A stretch of 64,000 nt of DNA from Sphaerotilus sulfidivorans (GCF_013426975.1 NZ_JACCPY010000015.1:1-64000); one strand, 5' to 3'; positions 45,059 through 57,657 are shown, numbered from the stretch's first letter. Numbers and translations: made by a program. The notes: generated from the sequence alone by a model not told the origin.

Positions 45059-46131
45059 ATGGCCCGCATCGATCTCGACCTCGCCCATTCCTACCGCCCG
45101 AATCCGGCGCAGGACAGCGACTATGCGCTGCTGCCGTTGAAGATGAGCTTCGAGGACGGCGGCGCCTATGCGCTGCTCGGCCCTTCCGGCTGCGGCAAGA
45201 GCACCATGCTCAACATCATGTCGGGCCTGCTGGTGCCCTCGCACGGCAGCGTGAAGTTCGACGGCACCGACATGACCCGCGCCACGCCGCAGGAGCGCAA
45301 CATCGCGCAGGTCTTCCAGTTCCCGGTGATCTACGACACGATGACCGTGGCCGAGAACCTGGCCTTCCCGCTGAAGAACCGGCGCGTGCCGAGGGAGACC
45401 ATCCGCCAGCGTGTCGGCCAGATCGCCGAAATGCTGGAGATGAGCCACCAGCTCGACCAGCGCGCCGCCGGCCTCTCGGCCGACCAGAAGCAGAAGATCT
45501 CGCTGGGCCGCGGGCTGGTGCGGCCTGACGTGGCGGCGGTGCTGTTCGACGAGCCGCTGACCGTGATCGACCCGCACCTGAAGTGGCAGCTGCGGCGCAA
45601 GCTCAAGCAGATCCATCACGAACTCAAGCTCACGCTGATCTACGTCACCCACGACCAGGTGGAGGCGCTGACCTTCGCCGACCAGGTGGTGGTGATGACA
45701 CGCGGCCGGGTGGTGCAGCAGGGCACGCCCGACGCGCTGTTCGAGCGCCCGGCGCACACCTTCGTCGGCCACTTCATCGGCTCGCCGGGCATGAACTTCC
45801 TGCCCGCGACGCTGCAGGGCGAGGTGCTGAGCGTGGCCGGCCAGGTGCTGGGCCGCGCACCACGCGCGCTGCCGGCCGGCGCCGATCTGCGCCTGGGCAT
45901 CCGCCCTGAATACCTGGCGCTGGACGCACCCGGCACCGCCGGCAGCCTGCCCGCCACCGTGCGCCAGGTGCAGGACATCGGCACCTATTTCCTGGTGACA
46001 CTGGACCTGGCCGGCCAGCGCCTGAAGTCCCGCCTGCCGGCCGATGCCGTGCCGCCTGCGGCCGGCAGCCCCGTCGGTGCCCGGCTGCTGGGCGCCCACA
46101 CCTGCTTCTATGCCAACGAGGAGCTGGTCGC

Positions 46132-46135
<4 letters not shown>
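45059..46135 (+). CDS. glpT: Glycerol ABC transporter ATP-binding protein GlpT
   Basis: 358 residues. Walker A GPSGCGKST is normal, and the switch region VTHDQVEALTFADQ has the His, but the signature is LSADQKQKISLGRGL instead of LSGGQ. GlpS and GlpT thus complement each other: one lacks the canonical switch, the other the canonical signature, as expected for a heterodimer with one functional ATP site. Not to be confused with the E. coli GlpT permease. Confidence 0.92.
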
Positions 46136-47020
<885 letters not shown>

Positions 47021-47028
<8 letters not shown>

Positions 47029-47833
47029 GCACCGTTTCCACAAGCGCTCGCTGTTCCTCGTCGCCTATCTGGTCTTCGCGCTGCTGCCCATCTACTGGAT
47101 GGTCAACATGAGCTTCAAGACCAACGAGGAGATTCTCTCGAGCTTCAGCCTCTGGCCGCAGCACTTCACCTGGGACAACTACCGGCTGATCTTCACCGAC
47201 CCGAGCTGGTATTCGGGCTACATCAACAGCCTGATCTATGTCGGCATCAACACGGTGATCTCGATCAGCGTGGCGCTGCCGGCCGCCTACGCCTTCAGCC
47301 GCTACAGCTTCCTGGGCGACAAGCATGTCTTCTTCTGGCTGCTGACCAACCGCATGACACCGCCAGCGGTGTTCCTGCTGCCCTTCTTCCAGCTCTACAC
47401 CACCGTCGGGCTGATGGACACGCACATCGCGGTGGCGCTGGCGCACCTGCTGTTCAACGTGCCGCTGGCGGTCTGGATCCTGGAAGGCTTCATGTCGGGC
47501 ATTCCGCGCGAGATCGACGAGACCGCCTACATCGACGGCTACAGCTTCCCGCGCTTCTTCATGACGATCTTCCTGCCGCTGATCAAGGCCGGCGTGGGCG
47601 TGGCGGCCTTCTTCTGCTTCATGTTCTCGTGGGTCGAGCTGCTGCTGGCGCGCACGCTCACCAGCGTCAACGCCAAGCCGATCGTCGCGACGATGACCCG
47701 CACCGTGTCGGCTTCCGGCATGGACTGGGCCACGCTGGCGGCCGCCGGCGTGCTGACGATCGTGCCTGGCGCGATCGTGATCTGGTTCGTGCGCCACTAC
47801 ATCGCGAAGGGCTTCGCGATGGGCCGCGTCTGA
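47021..47833 (+). CDS. glpQ: Glycerol ABC transporter permease GlpQ
   Basis: 270 residues, six transmembrane segments; the EAA loop is TAYIDGYSFPRFFMTIFLPL, of the MalG/UgpE kind. The ATG at 47021 has AAGGAGG nine bases upstream and overlaps the end of glpP by 8 bp; a GTG three codons earlier is less well placed. It pairs with GlpP to form the channel. Confidence 0.92.
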
Positions 47834-47876
47834 GCCCCCCGCAACGGCCAAGGCGCCAGGCGCAAGGAGACAAGAG

Positions 47877-48185
47877 ATGTTCGATTGGATGGTCTGGACA
47901 ACGCCGGTGGCGGTGTTCTTCGGCTGCATCGTGCTGATGCTGGCGGGCATGACGATGTGGGAGATCCGCTCCCCCACCCGACTGCGCAAGGGCTTTCTGC
48001 CGATCGCCACCACCCGCGGCGACCGGCTCTTCATCGGCCTGCTGAGCGCGGCCTACATCAACCTGGCCTGGGTGGGCCTGGCCGGTCAGATCGCGCAATG
48101 GCTGTCGCTGGAGAACGAGCCCAGCATCTGGATCAGCTTCGTCGCGTCGATGGGCGTGCTCGGGCTGGTGATGCGCAAGGGCTGA
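47877..48185 (+). CDS. glpU: Small membrane protein GlpU (DUF2160)
   Basis: 102 residues with about three hydrophobic segments (WTTPVAVFFGCIVLMLAGM, LFIGLLSAAYINLAWVGLAG, ISFVASMGVLGLVM). DUF2160 proteins occur only in this glycerol transporter operon and their role is unknown. AAGGAGA ribosome site upstream of the ATG. Confidence 0.88.
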   Translation: MFDWMVWTTPVAVFFGCIVLMLAGMTMWEIRSPTRLRKGFLPIATTRGDRLFIGLLSAAYINLAWVGLAGQIAQWLSLENEPSIWISFVASMGVLGLVMRKG

Positions 48186-48289
48186 GCGAGCACACGGCGA
48201 ACACGACGACGAGGAATCCGGCCCGGGTGCTGCCCCGGGGCCGAGGGCCTCCACAAGAGAACGGGGCAGCGCCCATGAGGAGACAAGCG

Positions 48290-50023
<1,734 letters not shown>

Positions 50024-50063
50024 GTGCAGCGGCTCGCCAGCGCCGGCACCCACTGGACTCAGG

Positions 50064-50092
50064 CCGGGCATCATCCATGGGATGATGCCCGG
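50064..50092 (+). terminator. Perfect 13-bp hairpin between glpV and the helicase gene
   Basis: CCGGGCATCATCC (50064-50076), loop ATG, GGATGATGCCCGG (50080-50092): a perfect stem with a three-base loop. It ends two bases before the ATG of the following helicase gene and covers its ribosome-binding region. No T-run follows. It may terminate the glp operon, or act as an operator or translation-blocking structure for the helicase. Confidence 0.5.
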
Positions 50093-50094
50093 GC

Positions 50095-52149
50095 ATGAGC
50101 GCCGCCCCACGATCCCCCGACGACCTGGCCCCTGACGACGATCTCGCCGACCGCGCCGATCTGACCCGTCTCGCGCAGGTCGAGCAGGCGCTGCACGCGC
50201 TGCTGGACTCGGGCGATGCGGTGCTGGCGGCCGCGCTGCACGAACCGGCCCGCGCGCTGCGGCAGGCGCTGCAGCAGCTGCGCGACCGGGACCTGCTGCC
50301 GGGATCGGCCACCCACCGGGCGCTGCACCAGCACCTGCTCGAGCCGCTGACGCCGGTGCAGCGCGCGCTGGTCTGCGCGCCGGACCGCGGCCACCAGCTG
50401 GTGCTGGCCGGGCCGGGATCGGGCAAGACGCGGGTGATCGCGCACCGCATCGCCTGGCTGCTGCAGGCGCGGCAGGTGCAGGCGCGGCAGATCGTCGCGC
50501 TGGCCTTCAACCGGGGCGCCGCCGCCGAGCTGCGCCAGCGCCTGCACGCGCTGGCCGGCGAGCCCGCGCGCGGCGTGACCGTGCTGACCCACCATGCGAT
50601 GGCGCTGCGGCTGATCGGCCGAGCGCTGGCCGGCAGCGAGCAGGAGGACGTGCCGCTCGACTTCGCCCGCATGCTCGACGAGGCGGTGGCGCTGCTGCAG
50701 GCCGAACCCGAGCGGCCGCGCCCGACGCATCTCTTCGTCGACGAGTACCAGGACATGAGCCCGGCGCAGTACGCGCTGGTGGGCGCACTGGCCGGACCGC
50801 ACACCCAGCTGATGGCGGTCGGCGACGACGACCAGACCATCTACGGCTTCGGCGGCGCCAGCATCGAGTTCATCCGGCGCTTTCGCGACGACTACGCGCC
50901 GGTGCGCACCACGCTGCTGCTGGAGAACTTCCGCTCGACCCCGCCCATCCTGGCGGTGGCCGAACGGCTGATCGCGCCGGTGGCCGAGCGCATGAAGGGC
51001 GCGGACGCGCCGGTGCACCGGGCCGCCTCGCGTCGGGACGAGCCGCCGGGCGCGCCGGTGCGGCTGATCGACGCGCCGGCCGAGGTCGGCCTGCAGGCGG
51101 CGCTGGTGCTGGACGCGGTGCGCCGATGCCTGGCCGAGGATGCCGCGCTGCGCCCGGGCGAGATCGCGGTGCTGGCGCGCACCCGGCGCAGCCTGGCGGC
51201 GCTGCAGGCGCTGTGCCTGCTCGAGGGCCTGCGCTGCGAGATCGCGCCGCGCCCGCAGGCCACCAGCCGCCTGACCGTGCTGCACACACGCGAGGGCCGG
51301 CGGCTGCTCGACCTTCTGGGGTGTCCGGCCCGACCGCACCGCCGCGGCGCCGCACCGATGCGCTGGGCCAGTCTGCAGGCGCGACGCCGCCCGGCCCATC
51401 CGGTCTGGCAGGACCTGCTGCTGCTGGCCAACGAGCTGGCCCAGGTCGCGCCGGTGCGTGCGTCTGCGCCCGAGCTGGTCGAACAGCTGCACGCGCTGGC
51501 CCGCGAACCGCGCCGCGCCGGCAGCCCCCAGGCCCTGCGCCTGATGACCGCGCACGCCGCCAAGGGGCTGGAGTTCCGCCATGTCATCGTCATGGACTGC
51601 AACGACTGGCTGCCCGGCGACGACGAGCGCCGCCTGCTCTATGTCGCCGCCACCCGCGCGGTCGAGACGCTGACGCTGATGCGCGCACGCCCCTCGCGCC
51701 ACGGCCTGCTCGATGACATCGGGCTGGAGGCGCTGCAGGAAGCCGGCCTGCTGGAGCCCCTGGCCGCGCCGACACCGGCAGAGCCGCCGGACGCACCGGT
51801 CTCGCACCGGCGCATGCTGCCGGTCAGCCCGGCCGACATCGACCTGGGACATGCCGGGCGCATGCCGCCGGGCCATGTGCTGCACGCGCGGCTGGCGCGG
51901 CTGGAGGCGGGCGACCCGGTGCGGCTGATCGGCCGGCGCATCGAGAACCTGCGCGGCGAGCCGATCGGCCAGCTCTCGCGCCGGGCCGGGGCGCTGGAGC
52001 GGCTGGCGCGTTCACCCGGCCTGCCCGGCCGGATCACCGCGATCCTGGTGCGCCAGCGCGCGCAGGCCGGCGAGGCCTTCCGCGCCGACCTGCACTGCGA
52101 GCGCTGGGAAGTGCCGCTGATCGAGGTGGTGGTGGACGCGCCGGACTGA
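50095..52149 (+). CDS. UvrD/Rep-like superfamily 1 DNA helicase
   Basis: 684 residues. Walker A GPGSGKT at 106-112, motif Ia VALAFNRGAAAELRQRL, Walker B VDEYQD at 215-220, motif III VGDDDQTIYGFGGA, motif IV LLENFRSTPPILAVAERL, motif V LMTAHAAKGLEFRHVIVMDC and motif VI YVAATRAVETLTLM. It is shorter than UvrD/PcrA and has an unusual N-terminal 90 residues (acidic, then helical) and a C-terminal tail of about 120 residues. A 3'-5' DNA helicase in repair or recombination is likely; the precise role is not known. Confidence 0.87.
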   Translation: MSAAPRSPDDLAPDDDLADRADLTRLAQVEQALHALLDSGDAVLAAALHEPARALRQALQQLRDRDLLPGSATHRALHQHLLEPLTPVQRALVCAPDRGHQLVLAGPGSGKTRVIAHRIAWLLQARQVQARQIVALAFNRGAAAELRQRLHALAGEPARGVTVLTHHAMALRLIGRALAGSEQEDVPLDFARMLDEAVALLQAEPERPRPTHLFVDEYQDMSPAQYALVGALAGPHTQLMAVGDDDQTIYGFGGASIEFIRRFRDDYAPVRTTLLLENFRSTPPILAVAERLIAPVAERMKGADAPVHRAASRRDEPPGAPVRLIDAPAEVGLQAALVLDAVRRCLAEDAALRPGEIAVLARTRRSLAALQALCLLEGLRCEIAPRPQATSRLTVLHTREGRRLLDLLGCPARPHRRGAAPMRWASLQARRRPAHPVWQDLLLLANELAQVAPVRASAPELVEQLHALAREPRRAGSPQALRLMTAHAAKGLEFRHVIVMDCNDWLPGDDERRLLYVAATRAVETLTLMRARPSRHGLLDDIGLEALQEAGLLEPLAAPTPAEPPDAPVSHRRMLPVSPADIDLGHAGRMPPGHVLHARLARLEAGDPVRLIGRRIENLRGEPIGQLSRRAGALERLARSPGLPGRITAILVRQRAQAGEAFRADLHCERWEVPLIEVVVDAPD

Positions 52150-52178
52150 GTCGCACGCCGCACCCCGCCGCGCTCATC

Positions 52179-53615
52179 TCAGAGCTGGCGCACCTTCACC
52201 GAGCGGCCCTTGACCTTGCCCGCGCTCAGGCCGCGCAGGGCCTGGGGCGCGATCTCGCGGGCCACCGCCACATAGGTGCTGAACTCGTTGATGCTGATCT
52301 TGCCGATCTGCGCGCCATCCAGGCCCAAGTCCTTGGTCAGGGCGCCCAGCACGTCGCCGGCGCGGATCTTCTCCTTGCGCCCGCCCAGGATCTGCAGCGT
52401 CACCATCGGCGGCAGCGGCGGCGGCGCGTCCTCGGCGGCCTGCAGCGCGGCCAGCGGCAGCCACTCGAAGGCGCGGCCCTGGGCATGCTCGATGTTGCCC
52501 ACGCGGCCCATCTCGTCCATGCTGGCCAGGCTCACGGCCAGGCCACTCTCGCCGGCGCGGCCGGTGCGCCCCACCCGGTGGGTGTGCACCTCCACCTCGG
52601 GGCTGATGTCCACATTGATCACCGCTTCGAGCTGGGCGATGTCCAGGCCGCGCGCGGCCACGTCGGTGGCCACCAGCACGCTGCAGCTGCGGTTGGCGAA
52701 GCGCACCAGCACCTGGTCGCGGTCGCGCTGGTCCAGGTCGCCGTGCAGCTCCAGCGCCGAGATGCCCTGGGCCTGCAGCACCGCCACCAGATCGCGGCAC
52801 TGCTGCTTGGTGTTGCAGAACGCCAGCGTGCTGACCGGGCGGTGGTGCTTGAGCAGCAGGCTCACCGCATGCAGGCGCTGGGTCTCGGTGACCTCGATGA
52901 ACAGCTGCCGGATCTGCTCGGGCGCATGCGCCTCCTTGATCGTGACGGTCTGCGGCTGGCGCATGAAGCGCGTGGCCAGCGCCTGCACGCCCTCGGGATA
53001 GGTGGCCGAGAACATCAGCGTCTGGCGCTGCGCCGGACAGTGCTTGAGCACCTGCTTGATCTCGTCGGCGAAGCCCATGTCGAGCATGCGGTCGGCCTCG
53101 TCCAGCACCAGGGTGGCCAGCGCGTCCAGCGCCAGGCTGGCGCGGTCGAGGTGATCGAGCACCCGGCCGGGCGTGCCCACCACGATGTGCGCGCCGTGCG
53201 AGAGGCTCACCAGCTGCGGCTGCACCGGCGAGCCGCCGCACAGCGTCAGCACCTTGATGTTGTCCTCGGCCCGGGCCAGACGGCGCACCTCGCCGGCCAC
53301 CTGGTCGGCCAGTTCGCGGGTGGGGCACAGCACCAGCGCCTGCACCGCGAAGCGGCGCGGGTTCAGGTTGGCCAGCAGCGGCAGCGTGAAGGCAGCCGTC
53401 TTGCCGCTGCCGGTCTTGGCCTGGGCGATCAGGTCGCGCCCGGCCAGGCTCAGCGGCAGGCTGGCGGCCTGGATGGGCGTCATCCGCTCATAGCCCAGGG
53501 CCTGCAGATTGGCCAGCGCGGTCGGCGACAGCGGCAGCTGGGCAAAGTCGCGGGCAGCGGGGGAGGTCGAGGAGGAGGCAGAAGGCGCAGCGGAGGCGGT
53601 GTTCGGTTCGGTCAT
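52179..53615 (-). CDS. dbpA: DEAD-box RNA helicase DbpA
   Basis: 478 residues. DEAD-box motifs AKTGSGKTAAF, PTRELADQV, TPGRVLDHL, LDEADRMLDMGF, SATYP, ARGLDIAQL and HRVGRTGRAG, and a C-terminal RNA-binding domain (TLQILGGRKEKIRAGDVLGA) that in DbpA docks on hairpin 92 of 23S rRNA. It acts in 50S ribosome assembly. The start is the ATG at 53615; the longer open frame belongs to the antisense of the peptidase gene. Confidence 0.93.
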   Translation of the reverse strand: MTEPNTASAAPSASSSTSPAARDFAQLPLSPTALANLQALGYERMTPIQAASLPLSLAGRDLIAQAKTGSGKTAAFTLPLLANLNPRRFAVQALVLCPTRELADQVAGEVRRLARAEDNIKVLTLCGGSPVQPQLVSLSHGAHIVVGTPGRVLDHLDRASLALDALATLVLDEADRMLDMGFADEIKQVLKHCPAQRQTLMFSATYPEGVQALATRFMRQPQTVTIKEAHAPEQIRQLFIEVTETQRLHAVSLLLKHHRPVSTLAFCNTKQQCRDLVAVLQAQGISALELHGDLDQRDRDQVLVRFANRSCSVLVATDVAARGLDIAQLEAVINVDISPEVEVHTHRVGRTGRAGESGLAVSLASMDEMGRVGNIEHAQGRAFEWLPLAALQAAEDAPPPLPPMVTLQILGGRKEKIRAGDVLGALTKDLGLDGAQIGKISINEFSTYVAVAREIAPQALRGLSAGKVKGRSVKVRQL

Positions 53616-53641
53616 GCCCGATTGTCGGTGCAGATGCGGCT

Positions 53642-55669
53642 TCAGCCCCCTGGACCGAGATGCTCGGCCAGGAAAGCCTCCTGCAGCGCCAGGAACTGGC
53701 GCATCGGCCGACCCGCCACCCACCGGTGACCGACCCCCGACTGCTCGACATGCTGCACCCGGCCGCCGGCGGCGCGCAGCGCCTCGGCCATGTCGCGGCT
53801 CTGGGACGCCGGCACGACCAGATCGTCGCTGCCGTGCACCAGCAGCACCGGCTTGCGGATGCGCTCGGCCTGCCGCAGCGGCGAGGCCTGGCGCAGTGCC
53901 TCGCGGTCGCCCCAGTAGCGGCCGATCATGCGTTCGGCGGCGGCCTGCCCGCCGAGAAAGCGGCTGGCGTGCAGGATGATCCCCGGCAGATCGAACACGC
54001 CCGCAAAGCTGATGGCGCAGCAGTAGCGCTGCGGCTCCTGCACCAGGCCCATCAGCGCGGCATAGCCGCCGTAGCTGGCGCCGGCGATGGCGATGCGGCG
54101 CGAGTCGGCCAGGCCCTGGGCCACCGCCCAGGCGGCCGCATCGCTCAGATCGTCCTGCATCTCGCGCCCCCAGCGGCGCAGGCCCGCCAGCAGAAAGCTG
54201 CGCCCGCGCCCGGTGGAGCCGCGGAAGTTGACCTCCAGCACCGCATGGCCGCGGCTGGCCAGGAACTCGCTCCACAGGTCGACCTCGTCGCCGCTCTCGG
54301 CCTGCGGGCCGCCGTGGGGCATCAGCACCAGCGAGCCCGCTCCGGTGCGGCCGGGCGGGCGTGTCAGCAGGGCCTCGATGCGCAGGCCGTCGCGGGCGAC
54401 GAACTCGACCGGTCGCTTGCCCGCCAGCCGGTCGGTCAGCCGGGTCGGATACTGCTGCAGCAGCAGCGTCAGCGCAGGCGCGTCGCCGCGCTCGCCCAGG
54501 TAGTACTCGCCAGGCTGGGTGCCGCCGCTGCTGTGCACCAGATAGCGCAGGCCGTCGGCGCTGAAGGAGGTCAGCCGGTTGAACCGATCCGGCAGGGCCG
54601 CGTCCACCTCGCGGGCCAGCGCCTGCAGCGGCGCGTCCCACACGCCGGCCGCAGCCCCCAGCCGGCGGGCACGCCCGGCCGGCAGCACCCCGCCCAGCGC
54701 GCTGCGGCCCGGACGGCGCAGCGGCTCGGCTCCGAGATCGAAGCCGGACTGCGCCCGCAGCAGGCGCGGCTTCGGCGTCTCGTCATGCAGATCGACGCCG
54801 AAGACCGCCATGTGGTCCTGATGCTCGGCCAGCACCAGCAGCGTCCAGGGATCGTCGTCGAAGCCCAGCGGCTGCACCGCATCGACCTCGGTGCCCTCCA
54901 GCGACCACAGCGTGCGCCAGCGCCCGCCATCCGGATCGCAGCCCAGGATCTCCAGGCGCTCGTCGACCTGGCGCCAGCCGATGCGAACCCGGTGCTGCGC
55001 ATCGGTCATCCAGCGCCGCACCTGGCGCTGGGCCGGATGGACCTCGACGAAGCCGCCCTCGACCACATCCAGCCGCACCACCGCCGGCTCGGACCGGCCC
55101 GGCACCGGCGGCCGCTCGACCAGCACATGGCGATCGTCTTCGGGCAGCAGATCGATGATGCGGCCCTGCATCTGCGCGTCGCTGCCGCCCTGACTGGCCG
55201 GTGGCGTCAGCAGCTTCAGGCCGCTGCCGTCCGGACGCACCGACAGCAGACGCCATTCGTCCAGCAGCAGGCCCTGGCGAGGCCGTGCCACCCGGGTGTG
55301 CACCAGCAGCCGGTCGGATCCGGACCAGACGATCCGCTCCATCGCCACGCCGGGCAGCTGGCGCAGCACCAGCACCGGGCGGTCACCGTCGACCGGCCGC
55401 GACACCAGCGCATTGATGCCGTCCAGATGCACCAGCCCGGCGAGCTGGCGGCCATCGGGCGACAGCTCGAGCTGGCTCATGCGCGGCGGCTCGGCGAAGG
55501 CGTCCAGCGGCAGCGGCTGCATGGCACCGGCCGCATCGGCAGCCACCGCCCGGGCCGGCCACAGGCCCGGCGGCAGCATCGCCGCGACACCCAGCACGAC
55601 CATCCGGGCCAGGCCACGGCGGCGCCCCGGATCGGTGACAGAACAGGAGGGCAGATCAGACGAAGTCAC
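53642..55669 (-). CDS. Exported prolyl-oligopeptidase-family (S9) peptidase
   Basis: 675 residues. An Arg-rich N-terminus with RRRGLARMVVLGVAAML is a likely signal peptide (possibly Tat) ending near AVAADA. The first 380 residues are the beta-propeller part; the C-terminal alpha/beta-hydrolase domain has the nucleophile in AGASYGGYAAL, Asp in HGSDDLVVP and His in SGVGHRW. It would trim short peptides outside the cytoplasm. Its ATG overlaps the stop of the small gene before it, tying it to the heme operon. Confidence 0.87.
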   Translation of the reverse strand: MTSSDLPSCSVTDPGRRRGLARMVVLGVAAMLPPGLWPARAVAADAAGAMQPLPLDAFAEPPRMSQLELSPDGRQLAGLVHLDGINALVSRPVDGDRPVLVLRQLPGVAMERIVWSGSDRLLVHTRVARPRQGLLLDEWRLLSVRPDGSGLKLLTPPASQGGSDAQMQGRIIDLLPEDDRHVLVERPPVPGRSEPAVVRLDVVEGGFVEVHPAQRQVRRWMTDAQHRVRIGWRQVDERLEILGCDPDGGRWRTLWSLEGTEVDAVQPLGFDDDPWTLLVLAEHQDHMAVFGVDLHDETPKPRLLRAQSGFDLGAEPLRRPGRSALGGVLPAGRARRLGAAAGVWDAPLQALAREVDAALPDRFNRLTSFSADGLRYLVHSSGGTQPGEYYLGERGDAPALTLLLQQYPTRLTDRLAGKRPVEFVARDGLRIEALLTRPPGRTGAGSLVLMPHGGPQAESGDEVDLWSEFLASRGHAVLEVNFRGSTGRGRSFLLAGLRRWGREMQDDLSDAAAWAVAQGLADSRRIAIAGASYGGYAALMGLVQEPQRYCCAISFAGVFDLPGIILHASRFLGGQAAAERMIGRYWGDREALRQASPLRQAERIRKPVLLVHGSDDLVVPASQSRDMAEALRAAGGRVQHVEQSGVGHRWVAGRPMRQFLALQEAFLAEHLGPGG

Positions 55670-56055
55670 GGCATGAAACGCAGAGGAGAGTCGGAGAACG
55701 CAGCCAGCCGGCGCGACAGCGTCTGCAGCCGCGCCGCGCTCGCATCATCGCCGACCAGGCTGCCCAGCCGGCTCATCGGACGGCTGCAGGAGGCCAGGCA
55801 GCTCATGCGCCAGGCCACCGGCAGCATCACGTCGTCGGCGCTGTCGAGCAGCAGACTCAGACAGCGATCATGCACATGCCAGGCGCGGCAGGCATCACGG
55901 GCGGCGAGCTGGTCGGCCAGATCCAGATGAATGCGGATCAGGCCCGGATCATCCGGATACAGGCCGAGCCGGATGCACATGCCCAGGCGCAGCCAGGGAT
56001 CGGTCAGCGCAGCCCAGCGCGCCGGGCTGGGACGGGAGAAGGGCGAGCGGCTCAT
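55666..56055 (-). CDS. Unknown small protein in the heme operon
   Basis: 129 residues (MSRSPFSRPSPARWAALTDP at the start), not recognised. Several Cys, His and Trp residues occur (MCIRLGLYPDD, CRAWHVHDRCL, WRMSCLASCS), with no signal peptide or transmembrane segment. It starts 4 bp after the hmuV remnant and overlaps the peptidase start (TCATGA on the coding strand's end), so it is translated as part of the heme operon. The frame is open further upstream through hmuV but with non-coding-like composition. Confidence 0.65.
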   Translation of the reverse strand: MSRSPFSRPSPARWAALTDPWLRLGMCIRLGLYPDDPGLIRIHLDLADQLAARDACRAWHVHDRCLSLLLDSADDVMLPVAWRMSCLASCSRPMSRLGSLVGDDASAARLQTLSRRLAAFSDSPLRFMP

Positions 56056-56059
56056 CAGA

Positions 56060-56794
56060 TCAGGAACTCCAGCGATGGCGGGCCGGTACCAGCGCCGGCC
56101 CGTCGGGCGTGTCGACCCGGTGGAAATCGATGCGGTAGAGCGACTGCAGCGCCTGGCGCACCCGCTCGTCGCCCGCATCGGCCGGCAGGTCGAGCATGCG
56201 GCCGTCCGGCCCGAGCAGCCACAGCCGCCCGAAGTGACCGAGCGCGAGCTGCACGTCATGCAGCACCGCCAGCAGCGCATGACCGCGCCTGCGGGCGAAA
56301 TCGGTGATCGCCGCCATCAGCTCGAGCTGCAGGCCGGGATCGAGCGCGGCCAGCGGCTCGTCGACCAGCAGCAGCCCGGCCTCGACATCCCAGAGCTGGG
56401 CGAAGACCCGCGCCAGCTGCACCCGCGCCTGCTCGCCGCCCGACAGCGTGTCGAAGCGCCGGCCGCACAGGCCGCGCCGCTGCTGACGCCCAGCAGCCCG
56501 GGATCGGCCAGCGGATTGCGGAACAGCGCCTGCGTCAGCGCGCCGCCCAGCCCCAGGCCCGCGCCGACCAGCAGCGCGAAGACGATGCGCGGCAGCCGCA
56601 GATGCCACAGCACATGGGCACCCGCGCCTGGGGTCTCGGTGCCCGGCGGCGCCAGCCAGTCGTCCAGCCCCACCGGCACCGCACCGAAGCGAGAGGCCAG
56701 CAGCACCGCCAGCACCAGCGCAGCCGCCACCGCGCCGGGCAGCCAGGCCGGGCGCGAACGCCCCTGCCGATCGAGGCGCGGGCAGCGCGCTCAT
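56060..56794 (-). pseudogene. Collapsed hmuU/hmuV: N-terminus of the heme permease joined to the C-terminus of its ATPase
   Basis: From about 56787 to 56471 the sequence codes the first helices of a FecCD-type permease (PAWLPGAVAAALVLAVLLA, VLWHLRLPRIVFALLVGAG, FRNPLADPGLLGVSSGAA). At about 56470 it passes, in another frame, into the second half of a HmuV ATPase: DTLSGGEQARVQLARV, LLLVDEPLAALDPG, LLAVLHDVQLALG, to the stop at 56060. The C-terminal two-thirds of the permease and the Walker A half of the ATPase (about 1 kb) are gone. The permease part also needs a frameshift near 56775 to join the ATG at 56794 (MSALPA), which overlaps the hmuT stop. The importer cannot work from this copy, unless the join is an assembly error. 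Confidence 0.85.
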
Positions 56795-57657
56795 GCCAGC
56801 GACCGCTGCAGCGCGGCATCGAGCTGGCGCAGCGCCTCGGGCAGGCGCGGGCCGAAGCCCAGCAGCAGCATCGTCTCCATCGCCACCACCCGGCCGGCGC
56901 GGGCCGCCGGCGTGTCGGCCAGACCGGGCTGGCGCAGCAGCCCGGCCGCGCCACCGGCGGCCTTCAGGGCCGGCTCGGTGGTCAGGATCAGGTCCGGCCG
57001 GGCCAGCAGCGCGCCCTCCGGCGTCAGCGGCTTGTAGCCGGAAAAGCCGTCGATCGCGTTGCTGACGCCGGCATAGTCCAGCATCGCCTGCGCGGCGGTG
57101 TCACGCCCGGCCACCATCGTGCTGGCATGCGACATCAGGAACAGCACCCGCGGCGGCGGCGCCTTCGGCCGCGCGACGATGGCGCCGCGCACCTGGGTCC
57201 AGTCGCGCTGCAGCCGCTCCGCCAGCGCGGCGGCGCGTGCGGGCTGACCCAGCAGGGAGCCGACCTGGCGCACCCGCTCGACCACACCCTCGAAGCGATG
57301 GCGCGACGGCAGCAGCTCCACCGCCACGCCGGCGGCCGCGATCTGGCGCAGCACCGCCGGCGGACCCGCCTCGTCGGTGGCCAGCAGCCGGGTCGGCGCC
57401 AGCGACAGGATGCCCTCGGCCGACAGCGCGCGCGCATAGCCGATCGACGGCAGCCGGCCCAGCGCGGCCGGGAAGGTCGAAGTGGTGTCGACACCGACCA
57501 GCAGCGACTGCAGGCCCAGCGCGCAGACCGTCTCGCTGAGCGCGCCGCCGGCGCAGACCACCCGCTCGGCCGGCCGGGCCGCACCCGCCCGGCCGGGCCA
57601 CAGCGAAACCGCAGCCGCAGCAGCCGTCAGCCCCAGCCACTGGCGACGCGCGTTCAT
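56791..57657 (-). CDS. hmuT: Periplasmic heme-binding protein
   Basis: 288 residues, class III (BtuF-like) periplasmic binding protein. Signal peptide MNARRQWLGLTAAAAAVSLW with cleavage near GRAGA; the mature protein starts ERVVCAGGALSETVCALGLQ and has SIGYARALSAEGILSLAPT and VAMETMLLLGFGPRLPEAL. It carries heme to the HmuUV importer, which is broken here. The start overlaps the hmuS stop (ATGA). Confidence 0.9.
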   Translation of the reverse strand: MNARRQWLGLTAAAAAVSLWPGRAGAARPAERVVCAGGALSETVCALGLQSLLVGVDTTSTFPAALGRLPSIGYARALSAEGILSLAPTRLLATDEAGPPAVLRQIAAAGVAVELLPSRHRFEGVVERVRQVGSLLGQPARAAALAERLQRDWTQVRGAIVARPKAPPPRVLFLMSHASTMVAGRDTAAQAMLDYAGVSNAIDGFSGYKPLTPEGALLARPDLILTTEPALKAAGGAAGLLRQPGLADTPAARAGRVVAMETMLLLGFGPRLPEALRQLDAALQRSLA

